Positions 51,812 to 60,469 of a stretch of 64,000 nt of DNA are shown here, in pieces. The position numbers were made by a program, and so were the translations under genes. The notes below the pieces were generated by a model. That model was given only the letters and a program-made list of their open reading frames with translations, was not told the DNA's origin and ran no database searches. Location of the stretch: positions 62,001-126,000 of the forward strand of contig NZ_CAJFCN010000011.1 of NCBI RefSeq assembly GCF_904063055.1. Reading direction: 5' to 3'. Numbering within the stretch: position 1 is the first letter of the stretch; each line of letters starts with the position of its first letter. The stretch comes from Pseudomonas paracarnis. GTDB taxonomy: Bacteria > Pseudomonadota > Gammaproteobacteria > Pseudomonadales > Pseudomonadaceae.

Positions 51812-53032
51812 ATGATCCGTTTGAAGTACCTGTCCAAAAGAGCCGTGCTGCTCTATGCGCTATTGATGAGTATCGGCAGTCAAGCGTCCCCCACCCTGCC
51901 TACCGAAGCGTTCGTGCATCCTGGCCTGCTCCACACCCGGGAGGACTTCACGCGGATACGCGAGAAGCTGGCCAACTATAACCAGCCGTGGCTGGCCGGC
52001 TGGCAGAAACTGATCGCCAACCCCCATGCCTCATTAGACTGGCAGCCCAACCCGGTGCCGGTGGTGTACCGCACTTCAGGCGGCCCGAATAACGACAGTG
52101 TTCTGTTCAACGATGCAGCCGCCGCGTATGCACTGGCCCTGCGCTGGCAGATCTCCAACAACCCGGCGTATGCCGACAAGGCCGTGAGTATTTTGAACCA
52201 GTGGGCCTTGACCCTTACCGCGATCAAAGACAAGCCCGGCAGAGCTTTGGTGGCAGGCTTGTACGGCTACCAACTGGCCAACGCGGCCGAACTGCTGCGC
52301 AGCTACCCAAAGTGGCGGGCGGAAGATTTCCAGCGTTTTCAAGGCATGATGCTCACTGTGTTCTACCCCATCAATCATGACTTCCTGGTGAACCACGACG
52401 GCGCCCGGCCTGATCATCATGGGGCCAGCTGGGACCTAGCCAACATGAACTCGATGCTGGCCATCGGCGTACTGACCGACCGCCGCGATCTCTACAACGA
52501 GGCCGTCGACTACTTCAAGCACGGCACCGGTAACGGCGCCATCGCCCACGCGGTGTGGAAGCTCTACGGCGATGGCCTTGGTCAAGTCCAGGAAAGCGGA
52601 CGTGATCAGTCACACGCCATGCTCGACATAGCCCTGCTCGGCAGTTTCTGCCAAATGGCCTGGAGCCAGGGCAACGACCTGTTCGGCTACCAGAACAACC
52701 GCGTGCTGCAGGGCGCCGAGTATGTGGCCAAGTACAACCTTGGCCAGGAGGTGCCGTTTACCCCCATCCCCAACAGCAGCTTCAAACAGACCGTCATCTC
52801 GGCCGATCATCGCGGCGAAACCCGTCCGATATGGGAACTGCTCTACAACCACTACGCCGTGCGAAAGGGCCTCCGCGCACCGAATGTGCAGGCCATGGCC
52901 AATAACGTCCAAGTGGAAGGTGGTGGCGGGGATTATGGTGCTGACAGGGTTGGCTACGTCCAGCTGGGGTATGGGACGTTGCTGTATTCGTTGGGGGAAT
53001 ACGGTTTGTCGGAGATGCAGTTAATGCCTTAG
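51812..53032 (+). CDS. Alginate lyase family (PF05426-like) secreted protein
   Basis: A protein of about 406 residues with signal peptide MIRLKYLSKRAVLLYALLMSIGSQA and an alpha/alpha-toroid lyase domain: FVHPGLLHTREDFTRIREKL, a middle helical region, then NHDGARPDHHGASWDLANMNSMLAIGVLTDRRDLY and DGLGQVQESGRDQSHAMLDIALL. The NH/HH residues and Gln-Glu-Ser-Gly-Arg-Asp motif are typical of the family. Substrate is probably a polysaccharide, not necessarily alginate, as no alginate genes are nearby. The start at 51812 has only a weak ribosome-binding site. Confidence 0.83.
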   Translation: MIRLKYLSKRAVLLYALLMSIGSQASPTLPTEAFVHPGLLHTREDFTRIREKLANYNQPWLAGWQKLIANPHASLDWQPNPVPVVYRTSGGPNNDSVLFNDAAAAYALALRWQISNNPAYADKAVSILNQWALTLTAIKDKPGRALVAGLYGYQLANAAELLRSYPKWRAEDFQRFQGMMLTVFYPINHDFLVNHDGARPDHHGASWDLANMNSMLAIGVLTDRRDLYNEAVDYFKHGTGNGAIAHAVWKLYGDGLGQVQESGRDQSHAMLDIALLGSFCQMAWSQGNDLFGYQNNRVLQGAEYVAKYNLGQEVPFTPIPNSSFKQTVISADHRGETRPIWELLYNHYAVRKGLRAPNVQAMANNVQVEGGGGDYGADRVGYVQLGYGTLLYSLGEYGLSEMQLMP

Positions 53033-53176
53033 AGGTATATCACCGAAGCTGCGCTGCGCATTACAAATGCGTCCTTTCTACCTGTCAAATTCGAGGAATG
53101 GCAAGAACGCATTGGTGTGTTGGAAATGTCAAAGGACGCCAGCACCATCGCCGCAGAAGTGTGGAGCCAGATATGA
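53033..53176 (+). pseudogene. Possible remnant of a coding gene
   Basis: An open frame directly after the lyase stop reads RYITEAALRIT..., then KFEEWQERIGVLEMSKDAST and ends AEVWSQI. It has no start codon and no recognised family. A weak terminator-like hairpin follows near 53190. It could be the decayed 3' end of a gene; the rest of the 250-bp gap shows nothing. Confidence 0.3.
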
Positions 53177-53284
53177 ATGAAACACCCGAGGCCTTAAGAC
53201 CCAGGGCTTTTTTGTGAGCCACTTGCACGCGCAACTCGATGTTGCTACGAGTGGCTAAGCGCCTACATCCCGATGGGTTGAATA

Positions 53285-54184
53285 TTACGAAGGCCTTGAT
53301 GAATTCCCGGAATGCTGCTTTTCCAGGCTTGAAATTTCACCGCGCAACACCCCCTCCAACACCCCAAAAAACCTCTGAATATGCCCCTGCTTCAACGCCT
53401 GCGGCCGCGTCACCAAATAAACCTCCATCGCCGGCAGTTCTATCTCCTGAAAAACCTCACTCAACCCCGTAGCCAAAATACGCGGTAACACCGCCACCCC
53501 CATCCCTCGCCTCACCGATTCAAGCTGCACCGCAAACGAACTCACCCTGATCGGCGCATGGTCCAGCCCCGCAGCTTTCGCGGCGCGCATTTGCGGTAGC
53601 AGGTCCAGCGGTGGCAGCAAGGCGATGCTGGCGGCAGTGGCTGGTGTTAGCGCAGGAAACCGTTGCAGGTAGTCGGCGGTGGCGAACACGCCGTACGCGA
53701 GTTTGCCGAGCCCTCGGTAGATCAGAGAAGGTTCGCCCAGGTGTGCAGTGCGTATGGCAATGTCGGCCACACCTCGTACGATTTTGTGGAAGTCGGTGGT
53801 GACCTGTAGTTCTACGGAGCAGCCTGGGTGCTGCGCGGTGAAGCGGCTGGCGGCTTCGAGCACGCTGGCAGAAAAGCCTTCGCCGGCGCTCACCAGCACG
53901 GTGCCGCTGAGGGCTGCTGGCGTGCCGTCGACGGCGGCCTGGCGTCGCAGGCCGGATTCGGCTGCCAGGGCGACGTCCACCAGCGCTTGGCCTCGGGAGG
54001 TGAGCCGGCAGCCTTCCACGCCGCGTTCCACCAGTGGTTCGCCCAGGGCGGTTTCCAGTTGGGTGAGGCGGCGGGAGACGGTAGAGGCCGCGATGTCGAG
54101 TAACTGGCCTGCCTGTAAAAAGCTGCCGCGCCGTGAGACTGCCAGCAGCAGTCGAAGATCGTCCCAATTTGCATGCAATGCCAT
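53285..54184 (-). CDS. LysR family transcriptional regulator
   Basis: A 299-residue regulator. The helix-turn-helix is AGQLLDIAASTVSRRLTQLETALGEPLVERG and the effector domain starts near residue 88 (LSGTVLVSAGEGFSASVLEAASRF). The ATG at 54184 has CGGAGA just upstream; longer frames to 54391 read through the promoter region. It is divergent from the NAD(P)-dependent reductase gene at 54301 and is probably its regulator. Confidence 0.87.
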   Translation of the reverse strand: MALHANWDDLRLLLAVSRRGSFLQAGQLLDIAASTVSRRLTQLETALGEPLVERGVEGCRLTSRGQALVDVALAAESGLRRQAAVDGTPAALSGTVLVSAGEGFSASVLEAASRFTAQHPGCSVELQVTTDFHKIVRGVADIAIRTAHLGEPSLIYRGLGKLAYGVFATADYLQRFPALTPATAASIALLPPLDLLPQMRAAKAAGLDHAPIRVSSFAVQLESVRRGMGVAVLPRILATGLSEVFQEIELPAMEVYLVTRPQALKQGHIQRFFGVLEGVLRGEISSLEKQHSGNSSRPS

Positions 54185-54300
54185 ATCTCCGCGCTTCCCT
54201 GGTGTGCAGATGTGCAAAGCCATTATGCCGCAGGCGCTGTTTTTACGGCGCGGGCTCGCGGGTATATCTACTGGCCTTCTCAACAAATGGAATGGCCTGT

Positions 54301-55332
54301 ATGAACACGAACCCCAATCGCTTGCACAGCACCTTTGTGACCGGTGCCACCGGCTTGCTGGGCAATAACCTGGTACGGGAGCTGGTCGCACGGGGTTATG
54401 CGGTGAAGGCGCTGGTGCGCTCGGCGGCCAAGGGCGCGCAGCAGTTCGGCGATGTGCCGGGCGTGGAGCAGGTGGTGGGGGACATGGCGGATGTGGATGC
54501 CTTTGCGGCGGCGTTGCAAGGCTGCGATACGGTGTTTCACTGCGCAGCGTTTTTTCGCGATAACTACAAGGGCGGCAGCCATTGGGAGGAACTGGATAAG
54601 ATCAATGTCGTCGGTACGCGAGCCCTGCTGCAACAGGCATATGACGCCGGTGTGCGACGGTTTGTGCATACCTCGTCGATTGCCGTGCTCGACGGTGCCC
54701 CCGGTACGCCGATCGACGAGACGTGCCTGCGGGACGAAGCCGATGCGGATGACTACTACCGCAGCAAGATCCTGGCTGAGCGTGAGGTGTTGAGGTTTCT
54801 TGAAAGCCACCCGCAGATGCACGCCTGCATGGTCTTGCCCGGTTGGATGTGGGGGCCGGGCGACCGTGGGCCGACGTCTTCGGGGCAGTTGGTGAGGGAC
54901 GTGATCAACGGCAAGTTGCCGGGGCTGATTCCTGGCACCTTTTCTCTGGTCGATGCCCGCGATGTGGCCTGGGCGCACATTGCTGCCGCCCAGAGCGGGC
55001 GTCGGGGCGAGCGTTATCTCGCGGCCGGTCGCAACTTTACCATGCGCCAGCTGATGCCTGTGCTGGGGCGTATTGCCGAGGTCAAGGTGCCCTCCCGCCA
55101 GCTGCCGCTGCCCGCGCTGTACCTGTTGGCAGCGGTGCAAGAGGCCTACGCGTACCTGACCGGCAAGCCCATCTTGCTGAGCATGGCGACGTTGCGGCTG
55201 TTGATACGCGAGGAGCACCGTACCCGCTTTGACCACCGTAAAAGTGAAGAGGAACTGGGGCTGAGCTTTCGCGGGTTGGAGCAGACCCTAGCGGACACGG
55301 TGGGCTGGTACCGAGCCTACGGCGGGTTGTAA
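54301..55332 (+). CDS. NAD(P)-dependent epimerase/reductase (extended SDR)
   Basis: A 343-residue extended short-chain dehydrogenase. The nucleotide site is FVTGATGLLGNNLVRELVARG, the diagnostic VFHCAAFFRDN follows, and the catalytic YxxxK is in ADDYYRSKILAEREVL. The sequence resembles dihydroflavonol-4-reductase-like proteins. The substrate is unknown. The ATG at 54301 is preceded by GGAATGG. It is divergent from a LysR gene and ends at a clear terminator. Confidence 0.87.
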   Translation: MNTNPNRLHSTFVTGATGLLGNNLVRELVARGYAVKALVRSAAKGAQQFGDVPGVEQVVGDMADVDAFAAALQGCDTVFHCAAFFRDNYKGGSHWEELDKINVVGTRALLQQAYDAGVRRFVHTSSIAVLDGAPGTPIDETCLRDEADADDYYRSKILAEREVLRFLESHPQMHACMVLPGWMWGPGDRGPTSSGQLVRDVINGKLPGLIPGTFSLVDARDVAWAHIAAAQSGRRGERYLAAGRNFTMRQLMPVLGRIAEVKVPSRQLPLPALYLLAAVQEAYAYLTGKPILLSMATLRLLIREEHRTRFDHRKSEEELGLSFRGLEQTLADTVGWYRAYGGL

Positions 55333-55333
55333 T

Positions 55334-55368
55334 AAAAAGCCCCAGGTCGACAGGCCTGGGGCTTTTTT
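55334..55368. terminator. Bidirectional terminator
   Basis: AAAAAGCCCCAGG and CCTGGGGCTTTTTT form a perfect stem flanked by A and T runs between two convergent genes. Confidence 0.93.
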
Positions 55369-55381
55369 CGTGGCGGCAGAT

Positions 55382-55978
55382 TTAACGCGTTTGCAGTGCT
55401 TCTAACCGTGCCGGCAAATCCTCCTGCGGGAAGCGTTGGTACAGCGCCAGCAGTTTCTCGTCCGCCGCCTTGGTTTCCCCCGCTCGACGCAGGTTCACAA
55501 TCTCCTGCAGGCCTTCTTCCAGCGTGGGCAACGCTGTCAGCGCCCGCTTGCTGAGTTTCGCCGCGGGCTGATCTGCAACTGCACTTTCGGCCTGAACCGG
55601 CGCGCTTTCAACCCTGGGCGCTACGGCCATGCGGGCCATGGGCGCGGGTGCGGAAAACGCTTGCGGCGCCGGGTGAGCCGCTTCTTCGTGGCGCGGCGCG
55701 GAGAATGTCGCGGTGGAGATTTCAGGTTGCGGCACGGGGGAGCGCATGACCACGCCGATCATCAGTGCCAACCCGGCGACGGTAGCGAATGCCATTTGCC
55801 AGCGCGGGCGTTGGCAGGCTTGCAGCCAGCGTTGCCACAGGCTGGGTTGCGGCTGCGGGGCTTCGCGGCGGGCGGCGTTGAGGATGAAGGCGTCGAGGGA
55901 CGCGGGCGGTTCGCCCGTGCTGTGTTGACGGTAGTGCTGGAGCAGCGCGTCGTCTGGGGTGTGTCGGGAGTCAGTCAT
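55382..55978 (-). CDS. Membrane-anchored anti-sigma factor candidate
   Basis: A 198-residue protein with an N-terminal cytoplasmic part (DDALLQHYRQHSTGEPPASLDAFILNAARRE), one membrane helix (WQMAFATVAGLALMIGVVM, about residues 58-76) and a periplasmic part. It overlaps the ECF sigma gene by 4 bp, which is the usual layout for a sigma/anti-sigma pair. The zinc HxxxCxxC motif is absent. The C-terminal part (LPTLEEGLQEIVNLRRAGETKAADEKLLALYQRFPQEDLPARLEAL) is tetratricopeptide-like. Confidence 0.75.
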   Translation of the reverse strand: MTDSRHTPDDALLQHYRQHSTGEPPASLDAFILNAARREAPQPQPSLWQRWLQACQRPRWQMAFATVAGLALMIGVVMRSPVPQPEISTATFSAPRHEEAAHPAPQAFSAPAPMARMAVAPRVESAPVQAESAVADQPAAKLSKRALTALPTLEEGLQEIVNLRRAGETKAADEKLLALYQRFPQEDLPARLEALQTR

Positions 55979-56547
55979 ACGGGTACCTCCTCGGCCAGCA
56001 GGCGCCGCAATTTTTGCAGGGCGTAGCGCAAGCGGCTTTTTACGGTTTCCAGCGGGGCGCCGGTGAGGGTGGCGATTTGCGGTACTTCGAGGTCGCCGTG
56101 CAGGCGCAGCAGAAACACTTCGCGCTGGTCTTCGGGCAACGCTTGCAGGGCCGCGTCGAGGCGCGCCTGGTCGCGGCTGAGGGTCAGTTGCTGCTCGGGG
56201 CCGTCGCTGTCGTCGGCCTGGGCGTGCAGCTGTTCATCGTAGCTGTCATGCAGGGGGTTGTGGATGCCGTGCTTGCGCCAATGGTCGATCAGGCGGTTGC
56301 GGGCGATCTGGAACAACCAGGTGCGAAAACTCGCCCGGCCTTGTGGCTGGGTGGTGCTGCGGATGAGGCTGAGCCAGGTGTCCTGGTAGATTTCTTCGGC
56401 CAGTTCGGCTTTGTTGCACAGGGACACGAGGAAGCGGTACAGGCCCTGGCGATGGCGGCTGTACAAAGCTTCGAAGGCGGCAGCGTCACCGGTTCGGTAG
56501 CGGGCCAGCAGCGATTCGTCGCTGGGTGAGTCGTCTGGAACGGCCAT
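55975..56547 (-). CDS. ECF RNA polymerase sigma factor
   Basis: A protein of about 190 residues. Region 2 includes FEALYSRHRQGLYRFLVSLCNKAELAEEIYQDTWLSLIRS and FRTWLFQIARNRLIDHWRKHG; region 4 is ALPEDQREVFLLRLHGDLEVPQIATLTGAPLETVKSRLRYALQKLRRLL. The ATG at 56547 has AAGGAG at rather long spacing. It overlaps the anti-sigma candidate and follows, after a REP pair, a VWA lipoprotein gene on the same strand that could be a target. Confidence 0.9.
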   Translation of the reverse strand: MAVPDDSPSDESLLARYRTGDAAAFEALYSRHRQGLYRFLVSLCNKAELAEEIYQDTWLSLIRSTTQPQGRASFRTWLFQIARNRLIDHWRKHGIHNPLHDSYDEQLHAQADDSDGPEQQLTLSRDQARLDAALQALPEDQREVFLLRLHGDLEVPQIATLTGAPLETVKSRLRYALQKLRRLLAEEVPV

Positions 56548-56588
56548 GTAGTGGGCGAACTCCTTTTGGTCAGCCGAAGCAGGGTTAG

Positions 56589-56690
56589 TGTGGGAGCTGG
56601 CTTGTCGAATCGTCGCAACGCTGCGATGGCATCCACTCGGTGTGCCTGGTGAACCGAGTTGTCTGCATCGCAGGCAAGCCAGCTCCCACA
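56589..56690. repeat. REP inverted pair
   Basis: TGTGGGAGCTGGCTTGTCGA faces GCATCGCAGGCAAGCCAGCT in the gap between the VWA and sigma factor genes. One arm carries the GTCGAATCGTCGC variant also seen near 18,470. Confidence 0.88.
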
Positions 56691-56695
56691 TTGGT

Positions 56696-58336
56696 TCATT
56701 GTTGTGTTCGGGATTCTGGTTTGAGGCTTTGGGCCAACTCCACCAGTTGCACGAATTCGTTGCGCAGCCCGAACGGGTCATCGCCGCGGGCCGAGCGCGC
56801 CAGTTTGGCGGTGTCTTGCAAGCTCATGGTGCCAGTGTAGCGGCCATCGCCCTTGAGCTGTTGGGCGAAGGCGGCCACGGCAGACGAGAAACGCAGGTCG
56901 TCGCTGGCTGGGGTGGCCTGGTTGGCGATAGGGCGTTCGATCAACTGGCTGCTACCGCCCGCAGCGGGCTTGTAGCGCACCCGCAGCATCGCCAGCTCAT
57001 CGGATTGGCCTTCGGTCGCAGGTGCGGCGGCGTAACGCAGAGGCTCCAACCAGCCCTTCTCGCCCTTGGGCACGATTTCATACAGCGCGGTCACCGTGTG
57101 CCCTGCGCCAATCTCGCCGGCATCGACCTTGTCGTTGTTGAAATCCTCACGTTTCAGGGCGCGGTTTTCATAACCCAGCAGGCGGTATTCGCTGACCTGG
57201 GCCGGGTTGAATTCCACCTGCAGTTTCACATCCCGCGCCACCACGGCCAGGGTAGAACTGAGTTGCTCCACCAGCACTTTGCGCGCTTCGCGCAGGTTGT
57301 CGATGTAGGCGTAGTTGCCGTCGCCCGCGTCGGCCAGTTGTTCCATCAGGTGTTCGTTGTAGTTATCCACACCAAAGCCGAGGGTGGTCAGGGATACGCC
57401 GCTTTTACGCTGAGCCACGGCCATTTGCTTGAGGCTGTCGAAATCGCTGATGCCCACATTGAAGTCGCCGTCGGTAGCCAGCAGGATGCGGTTGATGCCG
57501 TTGGCAATAAAGCCTTCGCGGGCCATCTGGTAGGCCAGTTCGATGCCGGACGCGCCCGCCGTGGAACCGCCGGCGGTGAGTTGGTCGATGGCGTTGCGGA
57601 TCTTGGCTTTTTCACTGCCCGAGGTGGGCTTGAGCACCACGCGGGATTCACCGGCGTAGACCACCAGTGACACGCGGTCCTGATCACGCAGTTGATCCAC
57701 CAGTAATTTCAGCGTGCTTTTGACCAGCGGCAAGCCTTCGCGACGGTCCATGGAGCCGGACACGTCCACCAGGAACACCAGGTTGGCGGGCGCCAGTTCG
57801 GCCACGGGTTTATCGGAGGCCTTGATGCCGATGCGCAGCAGTTTTGTGCGCGGGTTCCATGGCGTGGTGGCGACTTCGGTGGTGACGCCAAAGGGCGAAC
57901 CATCGGTGGGCAGCGCGTAATTGTAGGGAAAGTAGTTGACCATTTCCTCCAATCGCACCGCGCCTTCGGGCGGTAGACGGCCTTGGTTGAGGAAGCGCCG
58001 TACGTTGGCGTAGCTGCCCGTGTCGACATCCACACTGAAGGTGGAGACCGGGGTTTCGGTGACGCGGTGCACGGGGTTGTCAGGCAGGTTGGCGTATTGC
58101 TCGCGGGGTTCGCTGCGGTCATTCATCATCGCCATTTCACGCACCATCATCGGTGCCGGCATGGCCATGCGTTTGGCCATCGCGCCCTCAACCGGCGGGC
58201 TGTACAGCTCGGCGACGGGTTGTGCGGGTTTGGCCACCTCGGGAGAGGAAGACAGCCCACACCCGGCCAGCGCTACCAGCAGGGTGACGGTGAAGCCTTG
58301 GGCAGCGGGACGCAGGTAAAGCAGAGGGCGGGACAT
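56696..58336 (-). CDS. VWA domain lipoprotein, YfbK-like
   Basis: A 546-residue protein. The N-terminus has a signal peptide with a lipobox (LLVALAGCGLSSSPE). An N-terminal domain (VSTFSVDVDTGSYANVRRFLNQGRLPPEGAVRLEEMVNYFPYNY) precedes a von Willebrand A domain with an intact MIDAS (FLVDVSGSMDRREGLPLVKS, TAGGSTAGASG, LATDGDFNVG) and a C-terminal DUF3520-like region. YfbK-type proteins bind metal through MIDAS; their role is unclear. It lies upstream of the sigma/anti-sigma pair on the same strand. Confidence 0.87.
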   Translation of the reverse strand: MSRPLLYLRPAAQGFTVTLLVALAGCGLSSSPEVAKPAQPVAELYSPPVEGAMAKRMAMPAPMMVREMAMMNDRSEPREQYANLPDNPVHRVTETPVSTFSVDVDTGSYANVRRFLNQGRLPPEGAVRLEEMVNYFPYNYALPTDGSPFGVTTEVATTPWNPRTKLLRIGIKASDKPVAELAPANLVFLVDVSGSMDRREGLPLVKSTLKLLVDQLRDQDRVSLVVYAGESRVVLKPTSGSEKAKIRNAIDQLTAGGSTAGASGIELAYQMAREGFIANGINRILLATDGDFNVGISDFDSLKQMAVAQRKSGVSLTTLGFGVDNYNEHLMEQLADAGDGNYAYIDNLREARKVLVEQLSSTLAVVARDVKLQVEFNPAQVSEYRLLGYENRALKREDFNNDKVDAGEIGAGHTVTALYEIVPKGEKGWLEPLRYAAAPATEGQSDELAMLRVRYKPAAGGSSQLIERPIANQATPASDDLRFSSAVAAFAQQLKGDGRYTGTMSLQDTAKLARSARGDDPFGLRNEFVQLVELAQSLKPESRTQQ

Positions 58337-58429
58337 GGGGCTGAACCTCGTGAATGAATGAGCCGTTCACAAGGTCAGACGCGACATAGGTTGGGTTCGG
58401 GTTAAACCCTTGAAATTCACCCCGATCAA

Positions 58430-58518
58430 TGTGGGAGCTAGCTTGCCTGCGATAGCGGTGTGTCAGGCAGCCTTTCCAGCACTGGCCCACCGCTATCGCA
58501 GGCAAGCCAGCTCCCACA
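58430..58518. repeat. REP inverted pair
   Basis: TGTGGGAGCTAGCTTGCCTG faces the complement CAGGCAAGCCAGCTCCCACA with one mismatch, and CGATAGCGGTG pairs internally. It lies between the VWA gene and the lipoprotein trio. Confidence 0.9.
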
Positions 58519-58537
58519 GTTGAATGGCGGTGTTCTC

Positions 58538-59188
58538 TTAGTCCGTGCCGTACTTGGGGTTACGCGGGCCGTACAAGATGCCGGTGCGTTGCCCTGCCGA
58601 CAGCAACCGCGCGCTGGTGATACCGGCAATCGGGTGCGCCGCATCGGTAGAGCTGTTGATCACCTGCTTGACCGCCGCCGTGATCAACATGCCCACCAGG
58701 CCGCCACCGTTGTTATTGCCCTCCTCGCTCGACGCCCGCGCCGAACCGGTCCACAGGGTGGTGCCGGTGCGCAGGTCTACCAGTTTGGCCGAGGCCGTCA
58801 CCGAGGTGTCGCTGGAGATCAGCATGTACTGGGTGCCGTACTCGCTGATGGTGATGTACAGCGCCGCGTCCGCACCAAAGATGTCATGCAGCTTGGCCGG
58901 TTGTACGGCCTGGATATCGTTGGCGGTGGTGAGGCCGTTCTGACGGAAGGTTTCGTCCACCAGGGCAATCGGCAACACATAGTAGCCGGCTTCGGCCAGC
59001 GGGTAGGTGACTTGCGACACCAGGCTGTAGGACGCCTGCACTTCCGGCGATTCGTTGATCGGCGGCAGTACCAGGATCGACTTGGGCCGCGCCTGTTTGT
59101 ACGCCGAATAATCAACCGTCTTGGGCGCGGCGCAACCGCCGAGCAACGCCAGGGCCAGCAAGGCGCCGGTGAGTTTTAACAGGCTCAT
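58538..59188 (-). CDS. GNA1162/DUF799-like lipoprotein
   Basis: A 216-residue protein with lipobox (LLALALLGGCAAPK). Typical family features are KPKSILVLPP-like ARPKSILVLPPINESPEVQASYSLVSQVTYPLAEAGYYVLP and LYITISEYGTQYMLISSDTSVTASAKLVDLRTGTTLWTG, as in the neisserial GNA1162. It is the last of three overlapping or close lipoprotein genes (CsgG-like, DUF4810, GNA1162). The trio is probably one outer-membrane complex; function is unknown. Confidence 0.87.
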   Translation of the reverse strand: MSLLKLTGALLALALLGGCAAPKTVDYSAYKQARPKSILVLPPINESPEVQASYSLVSQVTYPLAEAGYYVLPIALVDETFRQNGLTTANDIQAVQPAKLHDIFGADAALYITISEYGTQYMLISSDTSVTASAKLVDLRTGTTLWTGSARASSEEGNNNGGGLVGMLITAAVKQVINSSTDAAHPIAGITSARLLSAGQRTGILYGPRNPKYGTD

Positions 59189-59547
59189 TTGGTGGCGACT
59201 CCGGCTTTGGCGTTTTTCAACAGAAAGTCCATGTACGCAGCAGACTCAGGGAACAACGCCTTCTCGGTGCGAAACTCCTGCACCATCTGGTCATCCTTGC
59301 CCATGTTCATGTACAGCATGCCCAGGTGCGCGTGGTAACCCGGCGGTGCCTTGCGGCCACTGGCGTTGATCTTCTGCAGATCGCGCTCCAGTGCTTCCAC
59401 CTGCGCTTCCTTGGGCTCGCCCTTGAAGTACTCGTAAACCTGCGGCTGGTAGCTTTCCCATTGATACAGGGGCTGGGGCGCCGTTTGGCACCCGGCTACC
59501 GTCGCGATTGCTGCCAGCGTCAGCGCTAACTTCACTGCCTTGCTCAT
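59185..59547 (-). CDS. DUF4810-type lipoprotein
   Basis: A 120-residue lipoprotein (LTLAAIATVAGCQTAP) with the DUF4810 features PLYQWESYQPQVYEYFKGEPKEAQVEALERDLQKI and PPGYHAHLGMLYMNMGKDDQMVQEFRTEKALFPESAAYMDFLL. The last part looks like a tetratricopeptide repeat. It overlaps the downstream GNA1162-like gene by 4 bp (ATGA) and follows the CsgG-like gene by about 30 bp, so the three are co-expressed. Confidence 0.87.
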   Translation of the reverse strand: MSKAVKLALTLAAIATVAGCQTAPQPLYQWESYQPQVYEYFKGEPKEAQVEALERDLQKINASGRKAPPGYHAHLGMLYMNMGKDDQMVQEFRTEKALFPESAAYMDFLLKNAKAGVATK

Positions 59548-59576
59548 CCGTGTACTGCTCCTTGTGGTGTGGCTGA

Positions 59577-60257
59577 TCAGTTACGCGGGTTCCAGGCGCC
59601 GGCGTTGATGCCGTCGACCAAACGGTTGATCGCTTCGCGCATGGCCAGGTCCAGCACCTTGCCATTGAGGGTGGAGTCATAGCTGGCGGTGCCGCCGAAG
59701 CCGATCACTTCACGGTTGGACAGCGCGTACTCACCAGCGCCCTGGGTGGAATACACCACTTCGGAGGTGTTGATGTTGACGATATTCAACGCGACTTTGG
59801 CGTAGGCCACTTGGGTCTTGCCACGGCCGAGAATGCCGAACAACTGGCGGTCGCCGGTTTCTTTGCGGCCGAACTCGGTTACATCGCCAGTCACTACGTA
59901 GTCAGCGCCCTTGAGCTTCTGCACGGTGCCTTTGATTTTGGCTTCCTGGGAGATTTCGCCCATGTTGTCGCGGTCCAGCACGCTGAAGCGGTTGGTCTGC
60001 TGCAAGTGGGTGATGAGGATGGTCTTGGCCTGGCCGCCGAGACGGTCAACGCCATCGGAGAAGATGCCGCGCATGTAGCTGGAGCGGTTATCGAACTTGC
60101 CCACGGCAATCGGCACACGCACGCCGGAATAGGCCACGTGGGCGCTGGCGACTTGCTCCACCGGCATCGCGCGGTTGCTCTCGGTGGCGCAACCGGCCAC
60201 GGTCAACAGCGCCGCGGCGGTGAGGCCCGACAGCAGGATTTTGGACAGTGTCTTCAC
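59577..60257 (-). CDS. CsgG/HfaB family lipoprotein
   Basis: A 226-residue lipoprotein. I chose a GTG start at 60257 (VKTLSKILLSGLTAAALLTVAGC) because AAGGAG lies 6 bases upstream and it gives a clean lipobox; the longer frame to 60374 has no such support. CsgG-like features: VAYSGVRVPIAVGKFDNRSS, LITHLQQTNRFSVLDRDNMGEISQE, ADYVVTGDVTEFGRKE and YAKVALNIVNINTSEVVYSTQGAGEYALSN. CsgG makes an outer-membrane secretion pore for curli; this shorter relative has no curli genes nearby, so pore formation is uncertain. Confidence 0.87.
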   Translation of the reverse strand: MKTLSKILLSGLTAAALLTVAGCATESNRAMPVEQVASAHVAYSGVRVPIAVGKFDNRSSYMRGIFSDGVDRLGGQAKTILITHLQQTNRFSVLDRDNMGEISQEAKIKGTVQKLKGADYVVTGDVTEFGRKETGDRQLFGILGRGKTQVAYAKVALNIVNINTSEVVYSTQGAGEYALSNREVIGFGGTASYDSTLNGKVLDLAMREAINRLVDGINAGAWNPRN

Positions 60258-60469
60258 AGGGTGCTCCTTGGGTGAGGAAATCAGCGTTGCTGGGTTTTCC
60301 AAGGAGAAAGGCAGCCTGAAAACGCGCTGGCCTGGATTCTTCCCTGAACGACGGTGATGCAACGGCTGCGGCATTTTACGGGGTTGAGAGCGGTTCTCAA
60401 GTTGTTTCGGCCAGAGATGGGTGGCTTACCCTACTGCCGACCGCAACACTCAAAGCAACAAAGATCAAA

